This document shows, in pieces, positions 39,375 through 48,451 of a DNA stretch of 64,000 nucleotides (the first letter of the stretch is position 1; every line of letters begins with the position of its first letter). The translations under genes were made by a program, and so were the position numbers. The notes below the pieces were generated by a model. It saw only the letters and a program-made list of their open reading frames with translations, did no database searches and had not been told where the DNA came from. The DNA comes from Pseudomonas putida. GTDB taxonomy: Bacteria; Pseudomonadota; Gammaproteobacteria; Pseudomonadales; Pseudomonadaceae. Where the stretch lies: contig NZ_JANHLE010000011.1 of NCBI RefSeq assembly GCF_028682475.1, positions 1 through 64,000 of the forward strand, in the 5' to 3' direction.

Positions 39375-39456
39375 TTTTCAAGCGATAACAACCCGACACA
39401 CATCTGGTGACAGGCGCGTGACGGGCTCATCCGCTTGCTTGCGAGGGTTTCCCCAG

Positions 39457-40869
39457 ATGTCAGTCGCTATCAGCCTTGCCCAGCCGCTGTCGGTGTCTTC
39501 GGACCTGGCCGCTGCCGAAACGCTTTATCACTTCGAAGAATCCCCCTTGCTGGCCCGACAAAAGCAGCAGGAGTCCAATGCCCGCAGTTACCCGCGACGC
39601 ATTCCCCTGGCGTTGAAAAAGGCCCGTGGCCTGTATGTCGAAGATGTCGAAGGGCGTCAGTTCATCGACTGCCTGGCCGGGGCCGGGACGCTGGCGCTGG
39701 GCCACAACCACCCGGTGGTGATCGAGGCGATCCAGCAGGTATTGGCCGACGAATTGCCCCTGCACACCCTCGACCTCACTACGCCGGTCAAGGATCAGTT
39801 CGTTCAGGACCTGTTCGGCCTGTTGCCGCAGGCGCTGCGTGACGAAGCGAAGATCCAGTTCTGCGGGCCGACCGGTACCGATGCGGTGGAGGCGGCGCTG
39901 AAGCTGGTGCGCACCGCGACCGGGCGCACCACCGTGCTGTCGTTCCAGGGCGGCTACCACGGCATGTCCCAGGGGGCGTTGAGCCTGATGGGCAGCCTGG
40001 CACCGAAAAAGCCATTGGCCGGGCTGCTGAGCAATGGCGTGCAGTTTTTGCCGTATCCCTACGACTACCGTTGCCCGTTCGGACTGGGCGGTGAGGCGGG
40101 GGTCAAGGTCAACCTGCATTATCTGGAGAACCTGCTGAACGATCCGGAGGGCGGTGTGCAATTGCCGGCCGCGGTAATCGTCGAGGCGGTGCAAGGTGAA
40201 GGCGGGGTGATTCCGGCGGATCTGCGATGGCTGCGCGGCGTGCGGCGGATTACCGAGCAAGCCGGTGTGGCGTTGATCGTCGATGAGATCCAGAGTGGAT
40301 TTGCGCGTACCGGCAAGATGTTTGCTTTTGAGCACGCGGGCATCGTCCCAGATGTGGTGGTGATGTCCAAAGCCATTGGTGGCAGCCTGCCCCTGGCCGT
40401 GGTGGTTTACCGTCAGTGGCTGGATACCTGGCAGCCAGGGGCGCATGCCGGCACGTTCCGCGGTAACCAGATGGCCATGGCCGCCGGTTCGGCGGTGATG
40501 AAGTACATCAAGGATCACGACCTGTGCGCTCATGCCCAGGCAATGGGAGAGCGCCTGGTTGGGCATCTGCGCCGTTTGCAGGCAGACTTCCCGCAACTGG
40601 GTGATATTCGTGGCCGTGGTTTGATGCTCGGCGTCGAGCTGGTTGATCCGGCCAGTGCCAGGGATGCCCAGGGCCACCCGGCCGTTTGCCCGCAGCTGGC
40701 ACCGCTGGTTCAGCGCGAGTGCCTCAAGCGTGGTCTGATTCTTGAACTGGGAGGGCGTCAGGGTGCTGTTGTGCGCTTTCTGCCGCCGCTGGTGATTAGC
40801 GCTGAGCAAGTCGATGAAGTGGCTGCGCGGTTTGGGCGGGCGCTGGCAGCGGCTGTGGCGGGTCTCTGA
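39457..40869 (+). CDS. pvdH: L-2,4-diaminobutyrate:2-oxoglutarate aminotransferase PvdH
   Basis: A 470-residue class III aminotransferase making L-2,4-diaminobutyrate, the third residue loaded by PvdL. Visible features are the cofactor region (QFCGPTGTDAVEAAL), the metal/cofactor Asp (VALIVDEIQSGFARTG) and the PLP lysine (VVMSKAIGGSLPLAV). The start ATG at 39457 (MSVAISLAQPL) has GAGGG nine bases upstream and gives the family length; an earlier GTG at 39418 is not needed. It stands alone under its own IS box and ends at a REP hairpin. Confidence 0.95.
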   Translation: MSVAISLAQPLSVSSDLAAAETLYHFEESPLLARQKQQESNARSYPRRIPLALKKARGLYVEDVEGRQFIDCLAGAGTLALGHNHPVVIEAIQQVLADELPLHTLDLTTPVKDQFVQDLFGLLPQALRDEAKIQFCGPTGTDAVEAALKLVRTATGRTTVLSFQGGYHGMSQGALSLMGSLAPKKPLAGLLSNGVQFLPYPYDYRCPFGLGGEAGVKVNLHYLENLLNDPEGGVQLPAAVIVEAVQGEGGVIPADLRWLRGVRRITEQAGVALIVDEIQSGFARTGKMFAFEHAGIVPDVVVMSKAIGGSLPLAVVVYRQWLDTWQPGAHAGTFRGNQMAMAAGSAVMKYIKDHDLCAHAQAMGERLVGHLRRLQADFPQLGDIRGRGLMLGVELVDPASARDAQGHPAVCPQLAPLVQRECLKRGLILELGGRQGAVVRFLPPLVISAEQVDEVAARFGRALAAAVAGL

Positions 40870-40875
40870 GGGCAC

Positions 40876-40943
40876 GATCGCGGGGCAAGCCCGCTCCCAC
40901 AGGTTAAACGCGGGCCCTGTGGGAGCGGGCTTGCCCCGCGATC
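40876..40943. repeat. Paired REP hairpin between pvdH and the SIP gene
   Basis: Two perfect 25-bp inverted arms (40876-40900 and 40919-40943) with an 18-nt loop, between two convergent stops. Arms are identical to those at 6412-6472. Confidence 0.92.
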
Positions 40944-40949
40944 AGCATT

Positions 40950-41915
40950 TCAATCGAACGAGCGCCCAGCGCGCCAGTAGCCCATCAAAGTCAATGTCCT
41001 GCGGTCCAGCCCCCGCTCCTGGACCAGGAAGCGGCGGATACCCATCACCGCCGCAGATTCACCGGCAATCCAGGCGTGGAACTCACCAGCGCTGGGCACC
41101 CCGCGTTCCCAGAGAATCTGCTGGTCGATGTCGACCTCCTCAAGCGCATCGGTGGTGTCGAGCTGTCTACGCGGCAGTCGTGCCAGTTCGCGCACGGCAT
41201 GAATCATCGCTTCGCCATGCTCACCGTTGAGCACATCGCGCGGTAGCCAGGTCAGCTCTGTCACCGCGCTGCAGGTCAAATCAAGACAGTCCTGTTCGCC
41301 GGGCACTTCAATGAATGCCTGCACCGGTACGTTGGGGTAGTCCAAAACCATTTGTTCAAGAATCCCGGCGATGGCGGGCAGGGCGGTTTCATCACCGACC
41401 AGCAGCAAGGTGCGCAAGTCTTTTGGCGGTCGCCATTCGTATCCACCGGGGTCGCCGGCGAAGGCGAAATTGGGTGCGACCATCTGCAGGCGATCACCGA
41501 CACGGGCCTGGGTTGCCCAGGCTGAAGCAGGACCATTGACGCCATGCAGGACAAAGTCGACATCCACCTCCCGCGCCTCTCGGCGCAGAGCGCGGATGGT
41601 GTAAGTGCGCATTGGCGGGCTGCTCCGGGCATCCAGACCGCGTCGGGCTTCCTGCCAGGAGCCCTGTTTGGGCAACTGCGGTGGCTGGCCGTTGGCATTG
41701 GGAAAGAAAATCTTGATGCGCTGGTCGGCAGCCAGGGTGTGCATCTGTGCGACGTCGTCACCACTGAAAACAAAGCGGGTGAGCGACGGGCTCAGGCGAA
41801 TGACTGCCTTGAGCTCGACATCGAACACACGGTAACCACTGGGCCTGGCCGGTTTGCCAACCAGCTTGCGCAGGCCGTTGCCCAAAGCGCTGGCCAAGGA
41901 GGTGGAGGAAGACAT
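40950..41915 (-). CDS. Siderophore-interacting protein (ferric-siderophore reductase, ViuB/SIP family)
   Basis: A 321-residue protein of the FAD-binding SIP family. The FAD-binding segment reads MRTYTIRALRRE (R-x-Y-T motif), followed by ASAWATQARVGD and LLLVGDETALPAIAGIL (NAD(P)H-domain pattern), and the C-terminal WIAGESAAVMGIRRFLVQERGL is characteristic. Such enzymes release iron from siderophores in the cytoplasm. An IS-like box (TAATT-N16-CGT) lies 36-59 bp upstream. It is divergent from pvdP and convergent with pvdH. Confidence 0.92.
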   Translation of the reverse strand: MSSSTSLASALGNGLRKLVGKPARPSGYRVFDVELKAVIRLSPSLTRFVFSGDDVAQMHTLAADQRIKIFFPNANGQPPQLPKQGSWQEARRGLDARSSPPMRTYTIRALRREAREVDVDFVLHGVNGPASAWATQARVGDRLQMVAPNFAFAGDPGGYEWRPPKDLRTLLLVGDETALPAIAGILEQMVLDYPNVPVQAFIEVPGEQDCLDLTCSAVTELTWLPRDVLNGEHGEAMIHAVRELARLPRRQLDTTDALEEVDIDQQILWERGVPSAGEFHAWIAGESAAVMGIRRFLVQERGLDRRTLTLMGYWRAGRSFD

Positions 41916-41950
41916 GGGCGATACCCTTTTGCAGAGAATTCACCTGAGAA

Positions 41951-41974
41951 ACGAATCCCCGCACAGCTGAATTA
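41951..41974 (-). promoter_or_regulatory. PvdS-type promoter of the SIP gene
   Basis: On the minus strand TAATT (41970-41974) is followed by a 16-nt spacer and CGT (41951-41953), within GCCTAATT...CGTTT. It has one mismatch to TAAAT, as in the pvdL box. Confidence 0.65.
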
Positions 41975-41991
41975 GGCGCCGGTCTGGCCGT

Positions 41992-42015
41992 TAAATTTTC
42001 CGCTCCACGATACGT
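41992..42015 (+). promoter_or_regulatory. PvdS-type promoter of pvdP
   Basis: TAAAT at 41992-41996, a 16-nt spacer and CGT at 42013-42015. It is 46-69 bp upstream of the pvdP start and only 17 bp from the oppositely directed box of the SIP gene. Confidence 0.82.
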
Positions 42016-42060
42016 CCTAGCTTGGATAAAGCCTGCTTTATGGCGGACACGGGTAGGACA

Positions 42061-43683
42061 ATGACGATATCGCGACGAGGATTCATAGCGGGCCTGGCAG
42101 TGGCGGGGGCAGCGGTGCCTGCGGCCTATTACGCGCACAAGGAACTGACCCATGACCCTGAGGACGATATCGTCACGCCGGGTGAGGCCAGTGTCGAACT
42201 GGCCGATGTCGCCGGTCAGCAGTTGGCGGATCAGCTCCGTGGGGTCTGGGATCTGCGCGTTTACGGCAGCCAGGGCGGACTTGCCGGCTTGCCCGAGCAA
42301 GGGCTGCAGCTGTATCTGGACGTTGCGAACAAGGGGCGCGGACTGCGTGGCTTCGTCGATGAAAAAAGCCGTCTTGAGGGACCGGGGCCTGTGGCTTACC
42401 GGGTGGTGGGTGACCTGGTCGGCGCCTCCAGCGCACAAGTGCGCTGGCGCCTGCTGAGCAATCACGGCGGCACCGATTATGAGTGTATTGCCAGCCTGGA
42501 TGAAGTCTGGGGCAGTTTTGCCAATGCCGGCAGCGGCACCTTGAGTGGCCGCCTGCAGCCGCTGGACCGCTCGATGGCCTTGCCGCTGCTGGATAGCCAA
42601 TTTGTTGCAGTCAAACGTCTGTTCCCCGAGGCCCGTGAGCGCTTGCCCTATACCGCGCAAATGCAGGCCTGGGTGATCAGCGCCGAGCACCGTCTGTTTC
42701 ACCAGCTCTGGCATGCCACCCGGGATAAGTGGCACACCCTGTCTGAAGAAAAACGCGGCGCCTTGCGTGGACTCGGCTGGCAACCCGGGCCTCGGGACCG
42801 GGAACGCGACGCCCGTGGCCCGCGCAAACATCGCAATGGATCGGGTATCGACTTTCTGTTCATGCACCGGGACATGCTCGCTACTGCCCGCACCCTGCAG
42901 GAGCTGCCGTCCTGGACCCATTTCCCCTTGCCAAAACCCAACGTCGAACAGGACCGTCAGGGCTTCGCCCGCTACTTCGACAACCATGACGGCTATTGCG
43001 TGCCGCCAACCTGGCAGGCGCCGGGCGATGATGCCTATGGCCAGTGGGTGTCGGCGATCAAGGCCGGTGAAACGTTCTGCAGTAACTTTCAGGTCTGGGA
43101 GTCGCAGTACCAGGATCCGCTCTACCTGTCGAAACTGACGCTGGGTACGTTCGGCTCGGAGCTGGAGATGAACCTGCATGACTGGTTGCACATGTGCTGG
43201 GCCTCGATACCGCGGGATCCGGTCAACGGTGCGCCGGTACCGTTTGCCCGCGATCCGGCTGACTTTGCTTCGCGCTGGTTCGGCGCGGAAAACGACTTCC
43301 TAGGCGATCCGTTTTCTTCGCATGTGAGCCCAGTATTCTGGGGCTTTCATGGCTGGATCGACGATCGCATCGAAGACTGGTATCGCGCCCATGAGCGGCA
43401 CAACCCGGGCCAGGTGCGCAGGCTTGAGGTCAATGGCGTGAAATGGTTCGCCCCGGGGCGCTGGGTCGAGGTCGAGGATCCCTGGTTGGGGCCTGTGACC
43501 CATGGCTGCAGTACCGTGCCTGGGACCTTGCCTGGCAAGTCGGTGGAGATGGATGTGGAAACCATGAAACTGGCGTTGCGTATAACTTTTGGTGAAGACG
43601 ACAAAATCGCTGATTTGGTCCGCCGTGTGCCGCAACGGCCGTGGTATGCGCGGCATCTTTCGTTGCGCGGCATCATTTCCTGA
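42061..43683 (+). CDS. pvdP: Periplasmic tyrosinase PvdP of pyoverdine maturation
   Basis: A 540-residue copper tyrosinase that oxidises the D-Tyr part of ferribactin during chromophore formation in the periplasm. A Tat signal is clear at the start (SRRGFIAGLAVAGAAVPAAYYA). Copper-site motifs can be recognised: FLFMHRDML (CuA-like), HDWLHMCW and FWGFHGWIDDRIEDW (CuB-like). The ATG at 42061 is chosen because AGGA lies upstream and it gives a clean twin-arginine signal. It is transcribed from its own IS box and faces opmQ. Confidence 0.93.
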   Translation: MTISRRGFIAGLAVAGAAVPAAYYAHKELTHDPEDDIVTPGEASVELADVAGQQLADQLRGVWDLRVYGSQGGLAGLPEQGLQLYLDVANKGRGLRGFVDEKSRLEGPGPVAYRVVGDLVGASSAQVRWRLLSNHGGTDYECIASLDEVWGSFANAGSGTLSGRLQPLDRSMALPLLDSQFVAVKRLFPEARERLPYTAQMQAWVISAEHRLFHQLWHATRDKWHTLSEEKRGALRGLGWQPGPRDRERDARGPRKHRNGSGIDFLFMHRDMLATARTLQELPSWTHFPLPKPNVEQDRQGFARYFDNHDGYCVPPTWQAPGDDAYGQWVSAIKAGETFCSNFQVWESQYQDPLYLSKLTLGTFGSELEMNLHDWLHMCWASIPRDPVNGAPVPFARDPADFASRWFGAENDFLGDPFSSHVSPVFWGFHGWIDDRIEDWYRAHERHNPGQVRRLEVNGVKWFAPGRWVEVEDPWLGPVTHGCSTVPGTLPGKSVEMDVETMKLALRITFGEDDKIADLVRRVPQRPWYARHLSLRGIIS

Positions 43684-43690
43684 ACACTTG

Positions 43691-43712
43691 ATCGCGGGGC
43701 AACCCCCGCGAT
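43691..43712. terminator. Convergent hairpin between pvdP and opmQ
   Basis: ATCGCGGG and CCCGCGAT form a perfect 8-bp stem with a 6-nt loop, in the 36-bp gap between convergent stops. It looks like a shortened REP core. No U tract is evident. Confidence 0.55.
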
Positions 43713-43719
43713 GAGGTAT

Positions 43720-45126
43720 TTACCGAGACACCTGCCAACCCCCTCCCAGCGCCTTGTACAACGCCACACTGCCTTGCAGTCGCGCCAGACGCAGCTGTGC
43801 CTGCTGGTCCTGAGCCTGGTACAAGGTGCGCTGGGTCTCCAGCACCGTCAGCAAGGTTTCGGCACCGGCCCGGTAACGGCTTTCCGACAGCGTAAAGGCC
43901 GTACGCGCTTGCTCGACTTCCTGATCCTGCCACTGGCGCTGATCGTCCACACCGCTGATAGCGTTGAGGGCTTTCTCGACGTCGGCAAAGCCGACCATGA
44001 TGCTGCTGCGATAGTTTTGTAACAGCTCTTCCTGCCGGTCCCGTGCCTTGTCCCGCTCAGCCCGCAGACGGCCATTGTTGAAGATCGGCGCAGCCAGACC
44101 GGCGCTCAGGGCGTAGTAGGGGCTGCGCAGGGTCTGGGCGAAGGTGTCGGCGCCCGACCCCAGGTCAGCGCCGAGGGTCAGGCTTGGCAGCATCGCCGCG
44201 CGCGCCACCTGAACATTGGCTTGGGCGGCGGCCAGGCGTGCTTCGGCGGCGGCAATATCGGGACGACGGCTGAGCAGTTCGCTGGGCACGCCGCTACCAA
44301 TCTCCGGCCAGCGCACCCCGTAGAGCGATTCCTGGATCGGCGTCAGTTGTTGTACCGGTTCACCAAGCAGGGTTGCCAGGGTGATGCGGGTTTCCTGTAG
44401 CTGTTGTTCAAACAACGGCACCTGGCGTGCCTGGCCAGCGACCAGACTGCGTTGTTGGGCTAACTCCAGGGCCGTGGCCGAGCCTGAGTCGTAGCGGGCC
44501 TGCACCAGGCGTAGCACGTCCTTGGCATTGGCCTGGTTGAGCTGGGCAATACGCACCTGCTCGGCCAGCGCCAGGCTTTGCAGGTAGCTGTTGGCGACGC
44601 CGCTGAGCAGGGTCAGTTCGACCGTTTGCCGGTCGAAACGGCTGGCCTCCAGGTCAAGCAGGGCGCTGTCACGGGCGGCGGTCTTGCCTCCCCAGAAGTC
44701 GATCTCGTAGCTGGCACTCAGGCGGGTATTGAACGAGGTGCTGGTGCGTTCGCGACTGCTGGCGTCGAGCTGGTCGAAACCATTGCCGTGCAGCAGGCGC
44801 TGGCGGCTGCCATCCAGGCCGAACTTGACCTCCGGCAGCAGCGGGGCGCCGGCGATCACCGCCGAGGCCTGGGCCTGGCGCACCCTGGCGGCGGCAGCGG
44901 CGAGGTCGAAGCTATTTTGCCGCGCTTGCGCGATCAGTTGATCGAGCGTGGCGCTGGAAAACTGCTTCCACCAGTCCTGTTGCGGCATTGGTTGAGCGAG
45001 TGTGGCGGTCTGGCTTTGCCAGGCATCCGGCGCTTGCAGACCACTTTGTGGTGGCGTGGGGCTGTTGCTGCACGCGGCGATGAACAAGCTGATGGACAAC
45101 ACACTGAGACGGCTGGGCACGTTCAT
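43720..45126 (-). CDS. opmQ: Outer-membrane efflux lipoprotein OpmQ
   Basis: A 468-residue TolC-family lipoprotein with a lipobox (SLFIAACSNS) near residue 19. Two repeated coiled-coil efflux domains are visible (for example LDQLIAQARQNSFDLAAAAARVRQAQASA and RRPDIAAAEARLAAAQANVQVARAA). With PvdR and PvdT it exports or recycles pyoverdine from the periplasm. It is the last gene of pvdR-pvdT-opmQ, three bases after pvdT. Confidence 0.93.
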   Translation of the reverse strand: MNVPSRLSVLSISLFIAACSNSPTPPQSGLQAPDAWQSQTATLAQPMPQQDWWKQFSSATLDQLIAQARQNSFDLAAAAARVRQAQASAVIAGAPLLPEVKFGLDGSRQRLLHGNGFDQLDASSRERTSTSFNTRLSASYEIDFWGGKTAARDSALLDLEASRFDRQTVELTLLSGVANSYLQSLALAEQVRIAQLNQANAKDVLRLVQARYDSGSATALELAQQRSLVAGQARQVPLFEQQLQETRITLATLLGEPVQQLTPIQESLYGVRWPEIGSGVPSELLSRRPDIAAAEARLAAAQANVQVARAAMLPSLTLGADLGSGADTFAQTLRSPYYALSAGLAAPIFNNGRLRAERDKARDRQEELLQNYRSSIMVGFADVEKALNAISGVDDQRQWQDQEVEQARTAFTLSESRYRAGAETLLTVLETQRTLYQAQDQQAQLRLARLQGSVALYKALGGGWQVSR

Positions 45127-45129
45127 TGA

Positions 45130-47097
45130 TTATTCGCTGGTAAGGGCTTTGACCGGGTCGAGACGGGCGGCTTTGCGTGCCGGCATGAAACCGAACACCA
45201 CCCCGGTGACCACTGCACAGGCAAAGGCGCCGAGCACGACAGGCAGAGAGAAGGCCACGGCAATGTTGCCAAGCAGCAGCGCGCCGCCTATCAGCAAGGC
45301 CAGGGCTATGCCGGTAAGGCCGCCGACCATCGACAGCAGCACCGCTTCGCTGAGGAACTGGCGCAGGATGTCGCGTTGACGGGCGCCAGTGGCCATGCGG
45401 ATACCGATCTCGCGGGTGCGCTCGCGCACGGTCATCAGCATGATATTCATCACGCCGATACCGCCGACCAGCAGCGAGATTGCGGCAATCGAGCCAAGCA
45501 TCAGTGACAGGGTGTTCTGCGTGCGAGCTTCGGCCTGGATCAGCGCGGCGTCGTTGCTCAACTCGAAATCGCGTTTGCCGTGGTGCAGCTTGAGCATCAA
45601 TCTGTCGATCGCCGCTTCGGTTTCGGCCACCTGCCGCGAGTCGGCAGCGGCGATGGTCACGTACTCCGGGTCGTGGCTGCCGAACAAGCGGATTGCGGCT
45701 GCCGAGTAGGGCACCACGATGCGCTCATCGCTGTCCTGATCGCCTGAACTGGCGCCTTTGCCTTGCAGGATGCCGAGCACCTGGAAGGGCACGTTTCCTA
45801 TCAGGATGTACTGACCGATCGGGTCGATCTGGGTGCCAAACAGCTTTTGTTTGACCTTCTGGCCGATCACCGCGACGGCAGCTGCGGCTTGCTCATCGGC
45901 TTCGGTAAAGAAACTGCCCTCAACCACCGGCCAGTTGAAAATGTTGGAGAAGTGGGTGTTGTTACCGCCGACATAGAATTCCTGGTTGTTGTTGCCGTAG
46001 CGCACCATCAACTTGTTGCCGATCACCGGCATGATCATTTTCACCTGCGGCAGGCTGCCCAGCGCGGCAACATCGTTCAGGGTGATGACCCCGGGGGGCT
46101 CACGCAGGGTGGGCATGCTGCCACCCAGGTAGAGGATGTTGGAGCCAAACGCGGCCATCTGCGCAATGACCTGGCGCTTGCTGCCTTCGCCGACGGCGAG
46201 CATGACCACCACCGAAGCCACGCCGATGACGATACCGAGCAACGTCAGGGCGGTGCGAAAACGGTTGATCCACATGATTCGCCAGGCCGCTTGCAGCGCC
46301 TCGACCATTTCGCCCTTCCAGGCCCCGCTGTGGGTGGCGCCCTGGTCCAGGCGCTGGCGCAGGTCTTCAGCCTGCAGGCCGGGTGCGCCAACGGCGGCGG
46401 GGGATTGTTCGCTGGCCGAGTCGCTGACGATCAGACCGTCACGAATCTCGATGACGCGCTTGGCCCGGGCCGCCACTTCGCGATCGTGAGTGATCAGGAT
46501 CACCACATGGCCCTGGCTGGCCAGCTCATCGAGCAAGGCCATGACTTCGGCGCCGCTCTGGCTGTCGAGTGCGCCGGTGGGTTCGTCGGCCAGGATGATA
46601 TGGCCACCGTTCATCAATGCGCGGGCAATCGACACGCGCTGCTGCTGGCCACCGGAGAGCTGGTGCGGGCGATTGCCGGTACGGCTGGCGAGCCCCAGGC
46701 GATCGAGCAGAGCGCTGGCGCGGGTATGGCGTTCGGCTGCGGGGGTACCGGCATAGATGGCCGGCATCTCGACGTTTTCCTGGGCCGAACCGGAGGCGAT
46801 CAAGTGGTAGCCCTGGAACACGAAACCGAAGGCTTCACGGCGCAACCAGGCCAGCTCGTCGTTGTCCAGCTCGGCAACGTTCTTGCCGGCGAACAGGTAG
46901 TCCCCGGAGGTCGGACGATCCAGGCAACCGAGGATGTTCATCAAGGTGGACTTGCCGGAACCGGATGCGCCGACAATGGCAACGAACTCGCCCGGGTGGA
47001 TCGCCAGGCTGATGCCTCGCACCACCTCGACCTTCGGGGTGTCGACCCCGCCGTAGGATTTGCGGATGTCACGCAGTTCGATCAGCGGCGTACTCAT
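45130..47097 (-). CDS. pvdT: MacB-like ABC transporter PvdT
   Basis: A 655-residue fused ATPase/permease. The N-terminal ATPase has Walker A (GASGSGKST), signature (LSGGQQQR) and Walker B ([12 protein letters not shown]). The C-terminal half has one helix (about residues 280-300), a large periplasmic domain and three final helices (FtsX-like), as in MacB. It starts immediately after the pvdR stop (TGAATG). It powers the PvdRT-OpmQ system. Confidence 0.94.
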   Translation of the reverse strand: MSTPLIELRDIRKSYGGVDTPKVEVVRGISLAIHPGEFVAIVGASGSGKSTLMNILGCLDRPTSGDYLFAGKNVAELDNDELAWLRREAFGFVFQGYHLIASGSAQENVEMPAIYAGTPAAERHTRASALLDRLGLASRTGNRPHQLSGGQQQRVSIARALMNGGHIILADEPTGALDSQSGAEVMALLDELASQGHVVILITHDREVAARAKRVIEIRDGLIVSDSASEQSPAAVGAPGLQAEDLRQRLDQGATHSGAWKGEMVEALQAAWRIMWINRFRTALTLLGIVIGVASVVVMLAVGEGSKRQVIAQMAAFGSNILYLGGSMPTLREPPGVITLNDVAALGSLPQVKMIMPVIGNKLMVRYGNNNQEFYVGGNNTHFSNIFNWPVVEGSFFTEADEQAAAAVAVIGQKVKQKLFGTQIDPIGQYILIGNVPFQVLGILQGKGASSGDQDSDERIVVPYSAAAIRLFGSHDPEYVTIAAADSRQVAETEAAIDRLMLKLHHGKRDFELSNDAALIQAEARTQNTLSLMLGSIAAISLLVGGIGVMNIMLMTVRERTREIGIRMATGARQRDILRQFLSEAVLLSMVGGLTGIALALLIGGALLLGNIAVAFSLPVVLGAFACAVVTGVVFGFMPARKAARLDPVKALTSE

Positions 47098-48276
47098 TCA
47101 ACCTCCGCTGGCAGCAGGTGCGCCGATCAACAAGTGCTCGCCTTCGTTCAAGCCTTCAAGCACTTGTACCCGCAGGCGATCGCTCAGCCCGGTGCGTACC
47201 TGGCGTTGCTCGATCTTGCCGTTGGCATCGAGTACCTGGGCAATGCGCATGTTTTCGTTGCTGGCGTCTTCATCCAGGGCGGCCACCGGTACGGTCAGCA
47301 CCTTGCTGGCGCGGCCGGCAACGAAAAACACCTGGGTGGTCATTTCCGCCATCAAGGCATTGTCAGGGTTGTCCACGTCCAGCAGCACGGTGTACAGCAC
47401 CACTTTGCTGCCCGTGCCGGTGCCGCTGGCGCTGGCCGGGCTGCCGCCACCCTGACTCGACTGGTCCAGGGGCTTGGGGGGTACCGGCAGGATCTGGCGT
47501 ACGCTGCTGGTCCAGCGGCGCTTGCCGCCCGCCAGGGTAGTGAAGTAGGCCGACATGCCGGGTTTGACGTGACCGATATCGGCTTCCGATACCTGTGCCC
47601 AGACGGTCATCGGCGACAGTTTGGCGATGCGCAGCATCAAGGGTGTCTGTTGCTGGGCGTTGAGGGTCTGGCCCTCGCGTGCATCCACGGCGACCACGGT
47701 CCCCGACATCGGCGCGTAGATACGCGTGTAGCCCAGTTCGGCCTCGTCGCTGCGCAGGCTGGCCTGGGCCTGACGGATCTGCGCGCGGTACATGTCGATG
47801 CGCGCCTGGGTCACCTTGAGCTGGGCCAGGGCGCTCTGGACGTCTTCCTCGCGGGTTGCGCCTCCGGCGGCCAGATTGCGCTGGCGCTTGTATTGTTGTT
47901 CGGCGAGCTGGTAATGCGCTTGCTGTTCGGCTAGCTGGGCCTTGAGGTTGTCAATCGAGAAGCGCCCGGCATCGAGCTTGGCCTGCTGGGTGGAAGGGTC
48001 GATTTCGACCAGTAACTGCCCCTCCTTGACCGGGTCGCCAACTTCCACATGCAGCTTGCGGATCTGCCCTGAAGCCTGGGCACCCACGTCCACGTAGCGT
48101 CGGGGCTGCAAAGTGCCTAGCGCGGTCACACTGCTTTCGATATCGCTGCGTGTCACTGCCACGGTGCTGAGCAAGTCACCGCCAGCGGGTAGGGCTTTCC
48201 AGGCAAGGAGGGCGCCCAAGCTGAGCAGGCCGAGGCCGCAAAGCAACAGACGGCGGGTAGTTGAAGGACGTCTCAT
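47098..48276 (-). CDS. pvdR: Periplasmic adaptor PvdR
   Basis: A 392-residue MacA-type membrane-fusion protein with an N-terminal membrane anchor (LLLCGLGLLSLGALLAW), a lipoyl-like domain (RRYVDVGAQASGQIRKLHVEVGDPVKEGQLL), a coiled-coil hairpin and a C-terminal beta-barrel region. It is the first gene of the operon and is preceded by an IS box 76-99 bp upstream. Confidence 0.94.
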   Translation of the reverse strand: MRRPSTTRRLLLCGLGLLSLGALLAWKALPAGGDLLSTVAVTRSDIESSVTALGTLQPRRYVDVGAQASGQIRKLHVEVGDPVKEGQLLVEIDPSTQQAKLDAGRFSIDNLKAQLAEQQAHYQLAEQQYKRQRNLAAGGATREEDVQSALAQLKVTQARIDMYRAQIRQAQASLRSDEAELGYTRIYAPMSGTVVAVDAREGQTLNAQQQTPLMLRIAKLSPMTVWAQVSEADIGHVKPGMSAYFTTLAGGKRRWTSSVRQILPVPPKPLDQSSQGGGSPASASGTGTGSKVVLYTVLLDVDNPDNALMAEMTTQVFFVAGRASKVLTVPVAALDEDASNENMRIAQVLDANGKIEQRQVRTGLSDRLRVQVLEGLNEGEHLLIGAPAASGG

Positions 48277-48351
48277 GTGGGTTTCCAGCCAAGGGGTTGG
48301 GCCGTGGTTTCATGCTGACAGGCAGTACAGGCATGGGCGGCTCCCAGATAG

Positions 48352-48375
48352 ACGAGCCGGTTGCCGAGGAATTTA
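48352..48375 (-). promoter_or_regulatory. PvdS-type promoter of pvdRT-opmQ
   Basis: On the minus strand TAAAT (48371-48375), a 16-nt spacer and CGT (48352-48354). It is 76-99 bp upstream of the pvdR start. Confidence 0.8.
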
Positions 48376-48451
48376 CCAGCGCCGATTTTTGCTGACAGTC
48401 ATTCATGTCCGATCACTGGGCAGGAGAGGTCTGATAGGTCCGTCTTGCTGA

